DNA of 64,000 nucleotides, from contig CP099420.1 in the NCBI GenBank assembly GCA_024114885.1, forward strand, positions 1,736,001 through 1,800,000, given 5' to 3'. The notes under the pieces are model-generated. The model had not been told where the DNA came from. It saw nothing but the letters and a program-made list of their open reading frames with translations, and ran no database searches. Every line of letters begins with the position of its first letter. Positions within the stretch are counted from its first letter, which is position 1. Positions 21,301 to 29,936 of this stretch are shown here, in pieces. A program made the translations under genes and the position numbers. Origin of the DNA: Septoria linicola (lineage: Eukaryota > Ascomycota > Dothideomycetes > Mycosphaerellales > Mycosphaerellaceae).

Positions 21301-22091
21301 GCAGGCGAGCTTGCACCGCTGCTGGGAGGTGTCGTGAAAGGAGAGGTGCTTTTGTCGGCCGCATCTGTGCTCGATTCTGGAGCAGTTAGATTGCTTGGCT
21401 TCTTTGCCAGGACCGGTGGCTTGACCGGAATTTTGGGCTTCGCGGCACGATTGACACTTGGAGGTCCTTGGGCTGTGGTCTCTGGCTGCGCATCAGGCTT
21501 CGGCTTATTCCCTGGCAAAGGTGGTGCAGCCATTGCTTCAGCGGCCGGGGCTTTTGGTATGTCCGCAGCTTGCAAGAATGCGCTCATTCGCGCTTCCAAA
21601 GCAGGAGTTGTAGCTCTACTAATACTCCTCGCATGACCTTTGCTCGCCGAGTCTCCCGTTCTATCTGGGGTCAGAGGTGCCATGAACGCCGTGCCGGGAG
21701 TCGATCGTAGGTCTAGCGAGAGAGTCTTCTGCGGCGATCGGGGCGAGTTGACCTTGACGAGCGGAGGCGAGGGCTTCGTCGGGGTTGCAGCTAGCATGGA
21801 GACTGGCCGCTGAGATGGTGTCTCGGGGCGCTGCGGACGAGGCGAAGGTGCCAGCAAAGACTGCCCGCTCGCGGGTGGTCGCATGCCCATGTCTGCACTC
21901 CTCCTCCCTCCTTCTATTGCGGGCGACCGTGCTGTGGGAGAAGTGCCATTGGCACCCAGAAGTGGAGGTTTCGCTCCTACCGGTGTTGCAGGCGTTGCGT
22001 CCTGCTCTTTGCCCATGCTCTCGAACTTGGCCCTGAGCGACGACATGGGCTTAATCGAAGTTGTGTCTGGTCCATCTTTGCCGCTGTCCAT
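18375..22091 (-). CDS. WD40-repeat inositol polyphosphate 5-phosphatase
   Basis: A single exon of 1238 residues. Residues 1 to ~500 are Pro/Ser/Ala-rich and disordered, with four imperfect copies of an R-x-R-G-D-S-x-A-S-type unit near 275-325. Residues ~520-840 form a WD40-like propeller (LFAVCGEYVCTTGYITKVW, RIWIGTNTGDIHEIDV, LWAGYSTGMAYVYD). Residues ~870-1210 are the catalytic 5-phosphatase: FIFGFQELVDL, the GNKGAI...CHLAAG core, NGDLNYRI, PAWCDRIL and SDHRPVSG. This architecture occurs in fungal and plant 5-phosphatases that remove the 5-phosphate from phosphoinositides or inositol phosphates. No CAAX box or membrane segment is visible, so membrane recruitment probably uses the propeller or the N-terminal tail. 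It is divergent from the CHY gene. Confidence 0.94.
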   Translation of the reverse strand: MDSGKDGPDTTSIKPMSSLRAKFESMGKEQDATPATPVGAKPPLLGANGTSPTARSPAIEGGRRSADMGMRPPASGQSLLAPSPRPQRPETPSQRPVSMLAATPTKPSPPLVKVNSPRSPQKTLSLDLRSTPGTAFMAPLTPDRTGDSASKGHARSISRATTPALEARMSAFLQAADIPKAPAAEAMAAPPLPGNKPKPDAQPETTAQGPPSVNRAAKPKIPVKPPVLAKKPSNLTAPESSTDAADKSTSPFTTPPSSGASSPALTSASNGPQRARGGSHTSAVNRIRGDSNASWVQRIRGDSDASFTDRARAGSNASTASFVEPSSLPDNWFPQPNGSHPRDAEPRGIQRAPTMPARYRGMNGRSTENLSEDAPRLPVRPELQSRTGRTSPPKSRSGRTSPLKAQMLPPRRSVDGLRRAVSQMDKEAAPRIPAVPAMRINTKSALSQGFGSVTSSPATATPTGPPAIPAPRRSVDTRRSLDRRREPPPPPPVANGRSHDDQEDVISSTSGEQGVAFSDYPDGTRANRRAPRFKQRPWQIPTEYDTRLFAVCGEYVCTTGYITKVWNFRSGEQLLNMEHRENIKVTSIVFKPSPDIENEGNRIWIGTNTGDIHEIDVPSQQVVKSKSAAHTRREVIRMYRYASELWTMDDSGELLVWKPDHRGMPSLDSQYNNWRVPKGHSFSIACGKQLWIATGKDIRVYAPSALSDTEFQLTRSPLSQPGTGDVTAGATLNHKQDLIYFGHSDGKVSIYNRRDFSCQAVVNVSVYRISCMAGVGEYLWAGYSTGMAYVYDTSTTPWVIKKDWKAHDKQMCSIIADPSAMWKMGRLNVITLGLDNLLRVWDGMLQEDWLEARMQSRDSDFCKFRELTAAVLTWNAGACKPGHLQHSREDSSFFRDYLTAREAPDIFIFGFQELVDLEDKKVTAKSFFKSKKKEPDEQQHMSSQYRAWRDYLGKCLDDFMPTNTSYTLVHTASMVGLFTCIFVKSTERSRVRNVHASEVKRGMGGHHGNKGAIIVRMVLDDSSICMVNCHLAAGQTQTMHRNNDIAEILEANTLPSYPLNDGEVAEHSDVFASGGDGSMVMDHEICILNGDLNYRIDTMGRDSVIKHIQQGNLARLLERDQLLLSRRKNPGFRLRAFQENQIKFAPTYKYNVHTDDYDTSEKRRSPAWCDRILYRGLGKVKMDEYKRWDQIRVSDHRPVSGRLRLRVKTVDPDKREIVWDKCLKEYESVQQRIAKAAQ

Positions 22092-22717
22092 GGCCGCTGC
22101 CTCGCAGCAGCGCTTTTCTCAACGTGTCGTGTGTGTCGTATGCCAGTGCAGCCACGCTCAGCGGCCCAGGAAGAAGATGGATGCAAGTGCTGCTGACGTG
22201 GGGCCATGTAGAGTTGTCATGTGCTGCTGGAACAACAACAACAACGACAACAACAACAGTCGGACGCGCTCGAGCACCAAAAGTTGGCTGTCATGCCATG
22301 TCTGCAGAGCGTGATGGGATGTGTGATGCCCAGTCAGGTCAGGCCATTCCTCGTCGCTCGATCTGCTGCCACAATGATCCCCGTCGGCTCAGGCACAGTC
22401 TGTCACTTCAGCCTCTTCCCACGTCGACCAAATAATCACTACTGTCTGTGAGAGGGTGAGGGTGAGAGTGAGAGTCGTGGCGAGTCCAGATGTTGCTGCG
22501 GTTATCAGATACGACTTTCTACACTTTCTTCACCCAACGTGCGCACGTTCGTCACTGGCCCGCAAGCCACGCATGCTGATGCTGATGATCGCTGTCAATC
22601 TAACTTAAACTTACCCGCGGACCCTGCGTGTTTCATCTTGAAACACAGCTCGTCCACCACCACCAAAACCAAAACAACTGCCGCCCACACTGTCTCTGCC
22701 ACACAGACATCGCCAAC
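22092..22717. promoter_or_regulatory. Divergent promoter region with (AAC)n tract
   Basis: Region between the 5-phosphatase (-) and CHY protein (+) starts. It contains an AAC-repeat tract at 22231-22258, a GAGGGTGA-rich stretch near 22450 and CTAACTTA at 22600-22607. No gene is supported. The regulatory role follows from position only. Confidence 0.4.
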
Positions 22718-23134
22718 ATGTGGTAAGCTCAATGTCACCATGACCACCATGCATTTACTGACGCCCCCAGTAAACACATTCTCAATGCTCAAGTGTCCAT
22801 CCGCTCCCCATGCTGCAAGCAATGGTTCGACTGTGCCGAGTGCCATGCCGAGTCGCAAGACCACAACTTGAAGCAGACCATGGAAATGATCTTTGCGTGT
22901 AAAAAGTGCAAAAAGTGCTTCCGCAAAGACATGAACGAGTTTGAGGACAGCGACGAGTACTGCCCACATTGTGACAACCACTTTGTCATCGAAGCCAAGG
23001 AGCCCAAAGCGCGCCTGGAGGTTGAGGGAGAAGATATCAGAAAAGACGCGAGGATGATCAAGGACGAGAGGATTAAGCCGAAAGAAGACTTGACGATATG
23101 GGACGACGAGCTCGAGGCGGCACGGCTAGGATGA
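22718..23134 (+). CDS. hot13: CHY-type zinc-finger protein, Hot13-like
   Basis: Two exons, 22718-22722 and 22771-23134, give 122 residues. The first coding exon is only ATGTG; splicing out the 48-nt intron (GTAAGC...CCCCAG) reads M-C-K-H-ILNAQVSIR, which restores the first zinc ligands. Cys/His pairs follow in order: CC near KQWFDCAEC, then H in the HNL segment, CKKCKKCF, and CPHC-DNHF. This is the complete CHY zinc-finger pattern. Yeast Hot13 (116 residues) is a CHY protein of the mitochondrial intermembrane space that keeps Mia40 zinc-free for oxidative import. Length and domain-only architecture match, but general fungal CHY proteins are also possible. The C terminus is acidic and basic (WDDELEAARL). 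Confidence 0.88.
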
Positions 23135-23878
23135 AGAGAGAATAATGTGCGGGTAGGATGTGGGTCAACACAACTGGGACCGGAGAGGAGGAGGGGCGTG
23201 ACAGACACTCGGGATGCATCGAGAAGGGAAGGCCATGGCCACATTCGCGTCGTTCGCCGAGAGAGGGCCTGATGAGCATTCCGCTGTCGCGACTGCGCTG
23301 TCGCATGCCAGCATTGATAGCTCAGCAGATGGGGCACATCGTTCAAGACGCCGATGGGCATCGAAACCACGAGGCGAAACAGCAAAAAGCTGGCAAAATC
23401 TTTTGCCTTGCGGTACGGCAGCGCCTTCGCCAAGGATAGAATGGATGAGATGCAGTACTACGACACACCACGGACTTCCACCCTGCTGGGCACCAGGACA
23501 ATGACCACGCTCGAGACAAGGTCAAGGTGCGATCGACTTGCAGTGCGGACATGGACAATCCGACTGGTAGTGCCGTAGCTCGATGCATTTAAACGCCAGC
23601 ATGCTAGACACGACTGTATTAGCCGCAAGATGGTTGACCTCTGTGAAATCAGCTACTCAGCTCAAGAGGGCCACTTCTTGGGTTAACAGCTGAGCACGTC
23701 TGAGTGATATGTTGACCTATCACATGCTGAAATCTCGGTGGTCTCATTCAGTGAGCTGGTCAGCAGCTGTCACAGCTGAGTCACGATCGTCATCGCCCAG
23801 TATTTTCTTTATTAGTTTCGGAGCTCATTGTCATATTCCAATACATATCGAGGACCATTACCCTGCCACAGACTCAGC
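23135..23878. other. Intergenic region, no gene seen
   Basis: Between the CHY gene and peptidyl-tRNA hydrolase, both on the plus strand. Frames in it lack recognisable features. Confidence 0.45.
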
Positions 23879-24748
23879 ATGACCGCAATGGACATCGTAC
23901 TCGAGCCTGAAGAGGAAGTTGTCGCACTCGACATCCTCGAGGACGAGAGTAGCAAAAATGACGACCCGGCCGAGTCTCGGTCGCAAGAGCACGCGTCTGA
24001 TGCGATTCTGCGCGCGCGTCGACGATCTTCGGTGACGAAACCATCCACCAAATCGAAGAAGGGCAAGCAGAAGCAGAAGCAGAAGCAGACACTAGAAGCG
24101 ATTGTCGCAGCCGTGCAAAGCGAGTCTGCCAGTCCTCCCACTTCTGTACCTCGCCAAATGCTCGCCGCTGCCCGCCCAGTGCCGCTTCTCATCTGCAGCA
24201 TCGGCAATCCTGGAACACAGTATGCAAATACTCTCCACAGCGCTGGCCACACCGTTTTGAATAGACTCGCATCACATCTGGGCTACACCCAGTTCTCAAA
24301 AGAACGTACATGGGGCAATGGCCTCGTCACTAGACCATCCATGTCCGGCGGCAGCGGCGACTGGACTCTCTGGCAGAGCACAGCATACATGAATGAAAGT
24401 GGAAAGGGCGTGAAAGCAGCATACCAGACTTGGAGTAAGAGCTTGTCAGACGGAGAAGGCAAACTTGTCGTGGTGCATGACGAGTTGGAAAAGCCACTGG
24501 GTGCGATCAATGTCAAGACTCAGCAGGGCTTGAGTGCGAGGGGACACAACGGGCTGAAGAGTATCATGTCCTTGATTGGGAATACGCCTTTCGTGAGGGT
24601 CGGCGTAGGGATTGGAAGGCCTGTGAGTAGGCAAAGTGACGACGTGGCTCGATATGTGTTGAGGAAAATGGACCAGAATGAGAAGTCGGCTATTGATGGG
24701 AGTGTGGAACAGCTTGTCGCGCAATTGAGGAAGATCGAGAGCGGTTGA
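23879..24748 (+). CDS. pth1: Peptidyl-tRNA hydrolase, Pth1 family
   Basis: A single exon of 289 residues from the ATG at 23879, with another possible start at 23888. The first ~95 residues are a charged extension with a Lys/Gln-rich stretch (KKGKQKQKQKQ) that could serve targeting or nucleic-acid binding. The catalytic domain begins with LLICSIGNPGTQYANT and LHSAGH, where the catalytic histidine sits; bacterial enzymes have HN at this place, here HS. Then follow VVHDELEKPLG with the catalytic aspartate, ARGHNGLKS and FVRVGVGIGRP. The family recycles peptidyl-tRNA released from stalled ribosomes. A mitochondrial role is likely for the eukaryotic bacterial-type enzyme, but no classic presequence is evident. 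Confidence 0.93.
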   Translation: MTAMDIVLEPEEEVVALDILEDESSKNDDPAESRSQEHASDAILRARRRSSVTKPSTKSKKGKQKQKQKQTLEAIVAAVQSESASPPTSVPRQMLAAARPVPLLICSIGNPGTQYANTLHSAGHTVLNRLASHLGYTQFSKERTWGNGLVTRPSMSGGSGDWTLWQSTAYMNESGKGVKAAYQTWSKSLSDGEGKLVVVHDELEKPLGAINVKTQQGLSARGHNGLKSIMSLIGNTPFVRVGVGIGRPVSRQSDDVARYVLRKMDQNEKSAIDGSVEQLVAQLRKIESG

Positions 24749-25215
24749 AGTGGGCTACAACTGCAGACAAACCACAACAGGGCAGTGCGCTCAACGCCAG
24801 AATCTTTCTTCGGTCCCATGAGCCGTGCACAAGCAAAGCCGCGACAATGCCAGTCAGCCAGAGCCGAAGACTACAATCGTGCCGTTCAACGTCAGTCAGG
24901 ATCAATGCGGCGCATACAAGGCGGGACGTCTGCGAGATCTTTGGATCGATGGAATCGCAAAGGACGACATCCTGCTGTACACCGCGGTTGGATTTGCTCA
25001 ATCCAAGCGATGGATGTGCAACTCAAGGCTCGCTGAATAAAGTGTTCCGACGTTGCACGCCCAAGATTGTTGCGTACCGTCGGTCAAAGCTGCCAGCTAT
25101 TGTCGTCTGCTCGTGAGTAATGTCTTGAAAACGGACTGCGCAAGACAACCATCGGCAAGCCAGATCGCAAGACAACCGAACAGGCCGGCTCGACCATGAA
25201 AGCTGGACCCTTCAA
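24749..25215. other. Intergenic region with overlapping short frames
   Basis: Several frames overlap at 24785-25116, one of which (24825-25040) has protein-like composition. None has a recognisable domain, and splice junctions to the next frame could not be settled. Confidence 0.35.
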
Positions 25216-25755
25216 GTGGCTGCCCTGCCTCCAGATGGGCTAGCTTTGCTTACGCCTTCTTTGAGTTGCAGTCAGATGCAAATGATTCGTAGAGATCTAT
25301 GGTTGGACTCTTGTCCGTGGGGCGAGTTTATTTTGACTCGCTATAGCGAACACGAAGGGCGAGAGAACTATGCTCCAGATCTGCACCGCTTTACAGATTA
25401 CTCCACTGTCTGGACCGATGGCAACGGACAGCAAATCTGGTCAGACAGTGATACTCGCTGCCCCTTAATTGGTGTTTGTGCTAGCACCAAAATGCTCGAG
25501 TACAGCATTGACGCAGGTTCTGCTCAAAAGGCTCAAACGGGCGCGCTCGATATCACAACCCAGGTCACTTGCGTCGGCGATCGATGGCTAGCCGTGCCTT
25601 TCCTGTATGAAAGAAGCCGATGCGATGGCGCCGAACGGTCTGTGTTGTCTCCGAATTGTGAGCCGATGACTGAGTTCATTGGGCGCCGCCCAGCTAATTT
25701 ATGCAGAAGCTATTGCCTGAGTGCTCCGAACACTAGATACAGGTCAGAGCAGTAA
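25216..25755 (+). CDS. Unrecognised ORF with cysteines (179 residues)
   Basis: An open frame whose product has several cysteines (CPLIGVC, VTCVGD, SRC, NC, LCRSYC) and balanced composition in its central part (LHRFTDYSTVWTDGNGQQIW). There is no signal peptide at the first methionine. The frame may be an exon of a larger gene: AG|GTCAGA at about 25741 could be a donor, and sequence upstream (24825-25040) has a compatible style. I do not recognise it. It lies just before the Ser/Thr-rich secreted gene and could be unrelated or a chance frame. Confidence 0.3.
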   Translation: MAALPPDGLALLTPSLSCSQMQMIRRDLWLDSCPWGEFILTRYSEHEGRENYAPDLHRFTDYSTVWTDGNGQQIWSDSDTRCPLIGVCASTKMLEYSIDAGSAQKAQTGALDITTQVTCVGDRWLAVPFLYERSRCDGAERSVLSPNCEPMTEFIGRRPANLCRSYCLSAPNTRYRSEQ

Positions 25756-25844
25756 ATATTGGCATCCTTGGTCTTCGGACGCTGCTGTTCTCTTTCCTCC
25801 TGCGACTCTTTTCTTAGCGTTAGTTTTCAGTCACGGGTGAGGGA

Positions 25845-27774
25845 ATGAGTCACTCTGCCCATGTTGCGGTCATTGCTGGCCTGGCAGCACTAGGCAATGC
25901 GTTTCCTTACATTACGCGTATGAACGAGAATTCAAGCCGGGCTGATCTCGAGAATGAGCTCGTCGTGCTGACTGTATGAACAGCGCAGCGAGTCCCTCAT
26001 TCAAGAACGAGATGTTGCTTGGTTGCAGATCTCTTCTGTGCCAATCGCTCTCAGCACGCCCATCGCGTATACGTTGTCGGCCAACACTTTGTCACAAGGA
26101 TGTTCTATTTCTGGTGCTGTGCCTCAAGCATCGGGAACAGTCAATGGCATTTCGCAATCACCCGTCACTACAGTGATTGAGGTACTGCCTCAAGGCACAC
26201 CTCTCTTTGGAGTTCCTGCAATTAATTCCAATGTTCCGGCCATAGCTTCTCTAATCCCAGCAGTCACATCTACAAGGCCAATCTACGCTGGCATTTCACC
26301 TTCTCGCTCGGCCGGTGCTTCACTAGGAGGACCGCTGACGCCAGGCATTCAGAGTCTCATCCCGAGCAAGACAGGGCACGTTCAAGCAAGCTACCCGGCT
26401 TCATCATCAGCAGCGTCCACGCTCCCCTTCCCGGTGCCAAAGGTCAGTGGTCCAGTCGTACCTATGCAGGCTCCCGTGATTAACAGCTTCTTGCCTGGCG
26501 TACCACTTCTGCCAAGTAACGTGCCGGAAATCCACAGAGTCCTGGTCAATGGCGGCTTGGAATCGAAGAACTTGCTAAAGCTCCAAAGTCTGATCCCGAC
26601 ATCGATGCCAGCTAACGTCGTTCCATTGGTTGCTATTGGCGCGCCCGCCGCGAGCAATAACTTGTCGAATACACCTCTTACGCTCGTTGTGCCATCGAGC
26701 TCGGCCGCCCTGGCCTCCTCGTCTCCTACTGCGAACACCTCGCTACTGAGCGCAGTTTCAACCAGCGGTGTAGTGCCACTTTCTCCAGGTATTGTGTTGC
26801 CAACAACATCCACCAGCAAGACTGCTGCCCTTACAACAGCTCCAGTCAGCCAATCCACCAAGACGATGTCTGCACCCACTACACTGCCCCCGTCAGCAAT
26901 GCAACTACGACACAAACCATGATGTCTAGTGGAAGTCTCGTCTCTTCGAAGTTGTCTACGCTGTCTAGCGGGACTCCAGTGCCATCGCACCTCTTGCCAA
27001 CAAGCGCGCCTGGAAGCCATCATCTGACATTGGCCAATTCAGCTGCGACAGTCACACATGCCCGAGCTGCTCCATCCTTCGTAACTCTTGTGGTATCTCA
27101 CAGCATTGTTGCAGCAGTGCAAAGTCTGCTTTCTGTGGTTTCTCAAGCCAACTCAGCGCGCTCGTCCACCAGCGCAAATACTGCATTCTCGTCGTTGACC
27201 AAGAGCTTGGTCCCGACCATGACTGTTGCATCTGGGAAGTCAGCTTCGACCTCAGCTGCACAAGGACAAAATAGCTGTCCAACATTGCCTGCCAGTTGCC
27301 CGGCCACCATGGTTGTGACTAGTGCCACACAAACTACGTAAGTAGCACCTGCACTTCGGACTTCACTAAGTGAATTGCTGACAGTTGAGCAGGACTCATG
27401 GAGCAGGACCTAGGACCATCACTGTTTCTGCAGTGCAGTCTAGCAGCTTGCAAGGCGCAAGTTCTAAGACTGCCACTATCTCTGCGACTCAGTCTAGCAG
27501 CTTGCAAGGCGCAAGTTCCGAGACTGCCACTGTCTCCGCGACTCAGACAAGCAGCTTACAAGGCCCGAATCAGACTGTCACTGTTTTCACGACGCAGACG
27601 AGCAGGTTGCAAAGTCCAAATCAGACTGTCACAGTCTTCACGACTCAGACTAGCAGCCTACAAGGAGAAAGTCCCAAGACTGTCACTGTTTTCACCACGC
27701 AGACTAGCAGCTTGCAAGGTCCAGATTCCACAACCCTCACGGTGGTCGAGACTCAGACCGTGACGAAGCATTGA
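25845..27774 (+). CDS. Secreted Ser/Thr/Pro-rich protein with C-terminal tandem repeats
   Basis: The first exon 25845-25973 encodes a signal-peptide-like start (AHVAVIAGLAALGNAF). A 55-nt intron (25974-26028) joins phase 0 to ISSVPIALST. The long second exon is rich in Ser, Thr, Pro, Val and Leu with LIP-type motifs. Between about 26865 and 26935 the reading moves to another frame; no strong donor is visible, so this junction is unresolved (weak intron or frameshift). An intron 27338-27392 (GTAAGT, GCTGAC branch) then joins TSATQTT to THGAGP. The last exon encodes about seven copies of a 17-18-residue unit, typified by TVTVFTTQTSSLQG. There is no hydrophobic GPI-type tail. The composition suggests an O-glycosylated wall or adhesin-like protein; this is inference from composition only. 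Confidence 0.6.
27425..27750 (+). repeat. Tandem coding repeat, ~51-54 nt unit
   Basis: About seven imperfect copies of a unit encoding (T/V)-V-T-V-F-T-T-Q-T-S-S-L-Q-G-type peptides. Units are 17-18 residues and the copies keep AGCAGCTTGCAAGG-like ends. They lie inside the last exon of the Ser/Thr-rich secreted gene. Confidence 0.8.
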
Positions 27775-28628
27775 ACTCACCGCGCCATCTTTACCGGCAC
27801 ATCCAGCGAAGGCCTGCAATCGATGACAGTCGTGCCAGCCCTGGCACCACGACAGCTCTGAGTCGAGGAATCTTTTGTAATGTGATATAGCCACCATCAC
27901 TGCTGCCATGGGGCGCTCGGTATGTCCAAATGGATCCGGGCAGTGCGGATATGATGCAAGCACAAACGATTTCCAGCTCAAAATCGAGGCATGGGCGTGG
28001 TGACAAGAGAATCCATGTACACTTGGTTGGTCATACTTAGCGATGCAGTCGAGCACCCCATCCAGCTCAAGCAAGCACTCTGGAAGGAAGACTAGCAGTT
28101 TTGCCACTACTCCCGGCCGAGTTCTCGCTTCAGGATGTGTTCGGCAACGGATGATGCTGATCTGTGTAAGTGTGACATCGACAGATCGCGACAGAAATGA
28201 GTTGATCCAAATGGCGAATATGAACGGCGAATAGGGCACCCTTGGTGAATTGAAGTGAGGCTCGTGATTGTGGCATCGATGCTGTTGATTGACTGGCGAG
28301 AGTACGATTTCGAGTGTCACGGAAGGTCGATCTGAAGGGCAGCGCGCTGCAGTCTGTAGACTGAGCCTTGATCCGACAGCAATTCCTGTGAGAACGCCGA
28401 TACCTTGAGTTGAGTAGTCTTGTGAGCCTCCAAAGGTCGTGCTATGTTCGTGGAATTTACGCGTCTGATCCTAAGGCCAGGTCTAATCCGCTGTGTGCAC
28501 ATTGTGGATCCACAATCTCCGCTGTTCTCTAGCCACGCACCACAAACCTGACCTGCTGATTGAGACTTTGATATGAAATTGTAGAGAGTCCACCTCATAG
28601 AAGAAGTAGATCTGACGCGATAGCTTCC
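27775..28628. other. Intergenic region, no supported gene
   Basis: A 220-residue minus-strand frame (27658-28320) runs across this stretch and into the repeat exon, but its product has no motif or domain. I regard the region as non-coding. Confidence 0.45.
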
Positions 28629-29936
28629 ATGGGCATTGGGAGACTACTCGCTCAGGGTGCTGGACTGGCATATGGCCTCTTCTACCTCTTGATCGCGTTG
28701 TGCTATGCACTCACACAGAAGGACTTCTGGGCCGGGGAGACACCCGAACGGAAGGCAACGCAGGACAGAGCCTCCCGGAGTTTATGGTCTCTACAAGAAG
28801 GATTAGAAGGCATAAGGCACAAGTTCTTGAAGCTCCAGAATGGAGTCCAGCTTCACTACCTACTGGCAGATCGGTCAAATGCGAAAACCCGAGCTCTCGT
28901 GATCTTTCTCCATGGCTTCCCAGACTCAGCTCATCTATTCTCGCGGCAATTGCGATCGTCAATAGGAGTAGACACGACTCTTGTGGCCCTGGACTTGCCT
29001 GGTTGCGGAGGGAGCGACAGCCTTGATCGCTACGGGCCAGACGATGTGCTGAATGTGGTCGCTGAAGCAATTGTACTGCTGAAGAAACGCTACATAGCTC
29101 AGGACGAGGAACTTGAAGTCGCTGAGAAGCCAAGATGCATTCTCGTCGGGCACGACTGGGGAGGTGTGATCGGATTCCGCCTGGCTGCAGAGACCTCTGG
29201 CCTGATTGATCATTTCGTTCCTATCAATTCTCTACATCCAGCGTTCGCAGAGTCCCAACTCAAAGGTCGAGTTGCGAAAGCGAACACATTGTTCAAGCAA
29301 TGGAAGCTGCAATCGGCGTTTGCCATCCTCGCACCTGTGCTCTCGCAGCTGACGAAATCGAGCTACACTTACATGCTGACTCTGCCATTGCCACTTGCGA
29401 AGCTCATTCCAGGTTTGACGTTGAGTTTGATCAAGTTTGCTCACAGCCTCGAGTACGAAGATACGCCTCCGCCTTCCATAGAAGAGGTCGCCACCAGGAT
29501 GGCCATGGCGTGCGGTCCAGGTCAAGTGGAAAGCCGCATCTCTGCAGAAGACGGCTCCGCGTATGGGCTGTCTGTGTACGAGCGATCAAGAACAGCAATT
29601 TCTGGTGACTGGGACGGGCGTGTGAAGTTGTATGCGCAAGGGCTACTTCGCCGACCGTGGACGCCAAATTATCCAGGTCATGTCTCGCTGACAGAGAACT
29701 CTGGAAGATTCAATTGTGCCGTAAGCTTCATATTCGGCATACAAGACATTGCGTTGAACCCACGAATAGCCGTTGATGGCATCGAACGTCTGTTCATGCA
29801 TGTCGACAACGACCATGATCGGCACGTTGCGCAGCAGAGCAGAGTGGTGCGTCTACCAGACTGCGGGCATTGGAGTCTTCTCGAGGAGGATGGTGAGCGA
29901 GCTTTACAGGAAGTGCTGGTGAACTTGCTTCCGTGA
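28629..29936 (+). CDS. Alpha/beta hydrolase, epoxide-hydrolase-like, membrane-anchored
   Basis: A single exon of 435 residues. Residues ~8-30 form a hydrophobic segment (AYGLFYLLIALCYALT) suggesting an N-terminal anchor, as in microsomal-type epoxide hydrolases. The alpha/beta core shows the oxyanion motif HGFPD (~95), DLPGCGGSD, the nucleophile elbow GHDWGG with Asp (~175) rather than Ser, an acid in the FGIQDIALNP region, and the final histidine in CGHWSLLEE (~413). An Asp nucleophile with the HGFPD motif points to the epoxide hydrolase/haloalkane dehalogenase branch. The substrate is unknown. It is an isolated gene with wide flanks. Confidence 0.88.
   Translation: MGIGRLLAQGAGLAYGLFYLLIALCYALTQKDFWAGETPERKATQDRASRSLWSLQEGLEGIRHKFLKLQNGVQLHYLLADRSNAKTRALVIFLHGFPDSAHLFSRQLRSSIGVDTTLVALDLPGCGGSDSLDRYGPDDVLNVVAEAIVLLKKRYIAQDEELEVAEKPRCILVGHDWGGVIGFRLAAETSGLIDHFVPINSLHPAFAESQLKGRVAKANTLFKQWKLQSAFAILAPVLSQLTKSSYTYMLTLPLPLAKLIPGLTLSLIKFAHSLEYEDTPPPSIEEVATRMAMACGPGQVESRISAEDGSAYGLSVYERSRTAISGDWDGRVKLYAQGLLRRPWTPNYPGHVSLTENSGRFNCAVSFIFGIQDIALNPRIAVDGIERLFMHVDNDHDRHVAQQSRVVRLPDCGHWSLLEEDGERALQEVLVNLLP

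Noticed and set aside
27425..27750. CRISPR-like array
   Set aside because: The repeats are coding, imperfect and contiguous without unique spacers, in a eukaryotic gene.
27658..28320. 220-residue minus-strand frame
   Set aside because: Antisense to the repeat exon at one end; no domain, signal peptide or coding-like composition.
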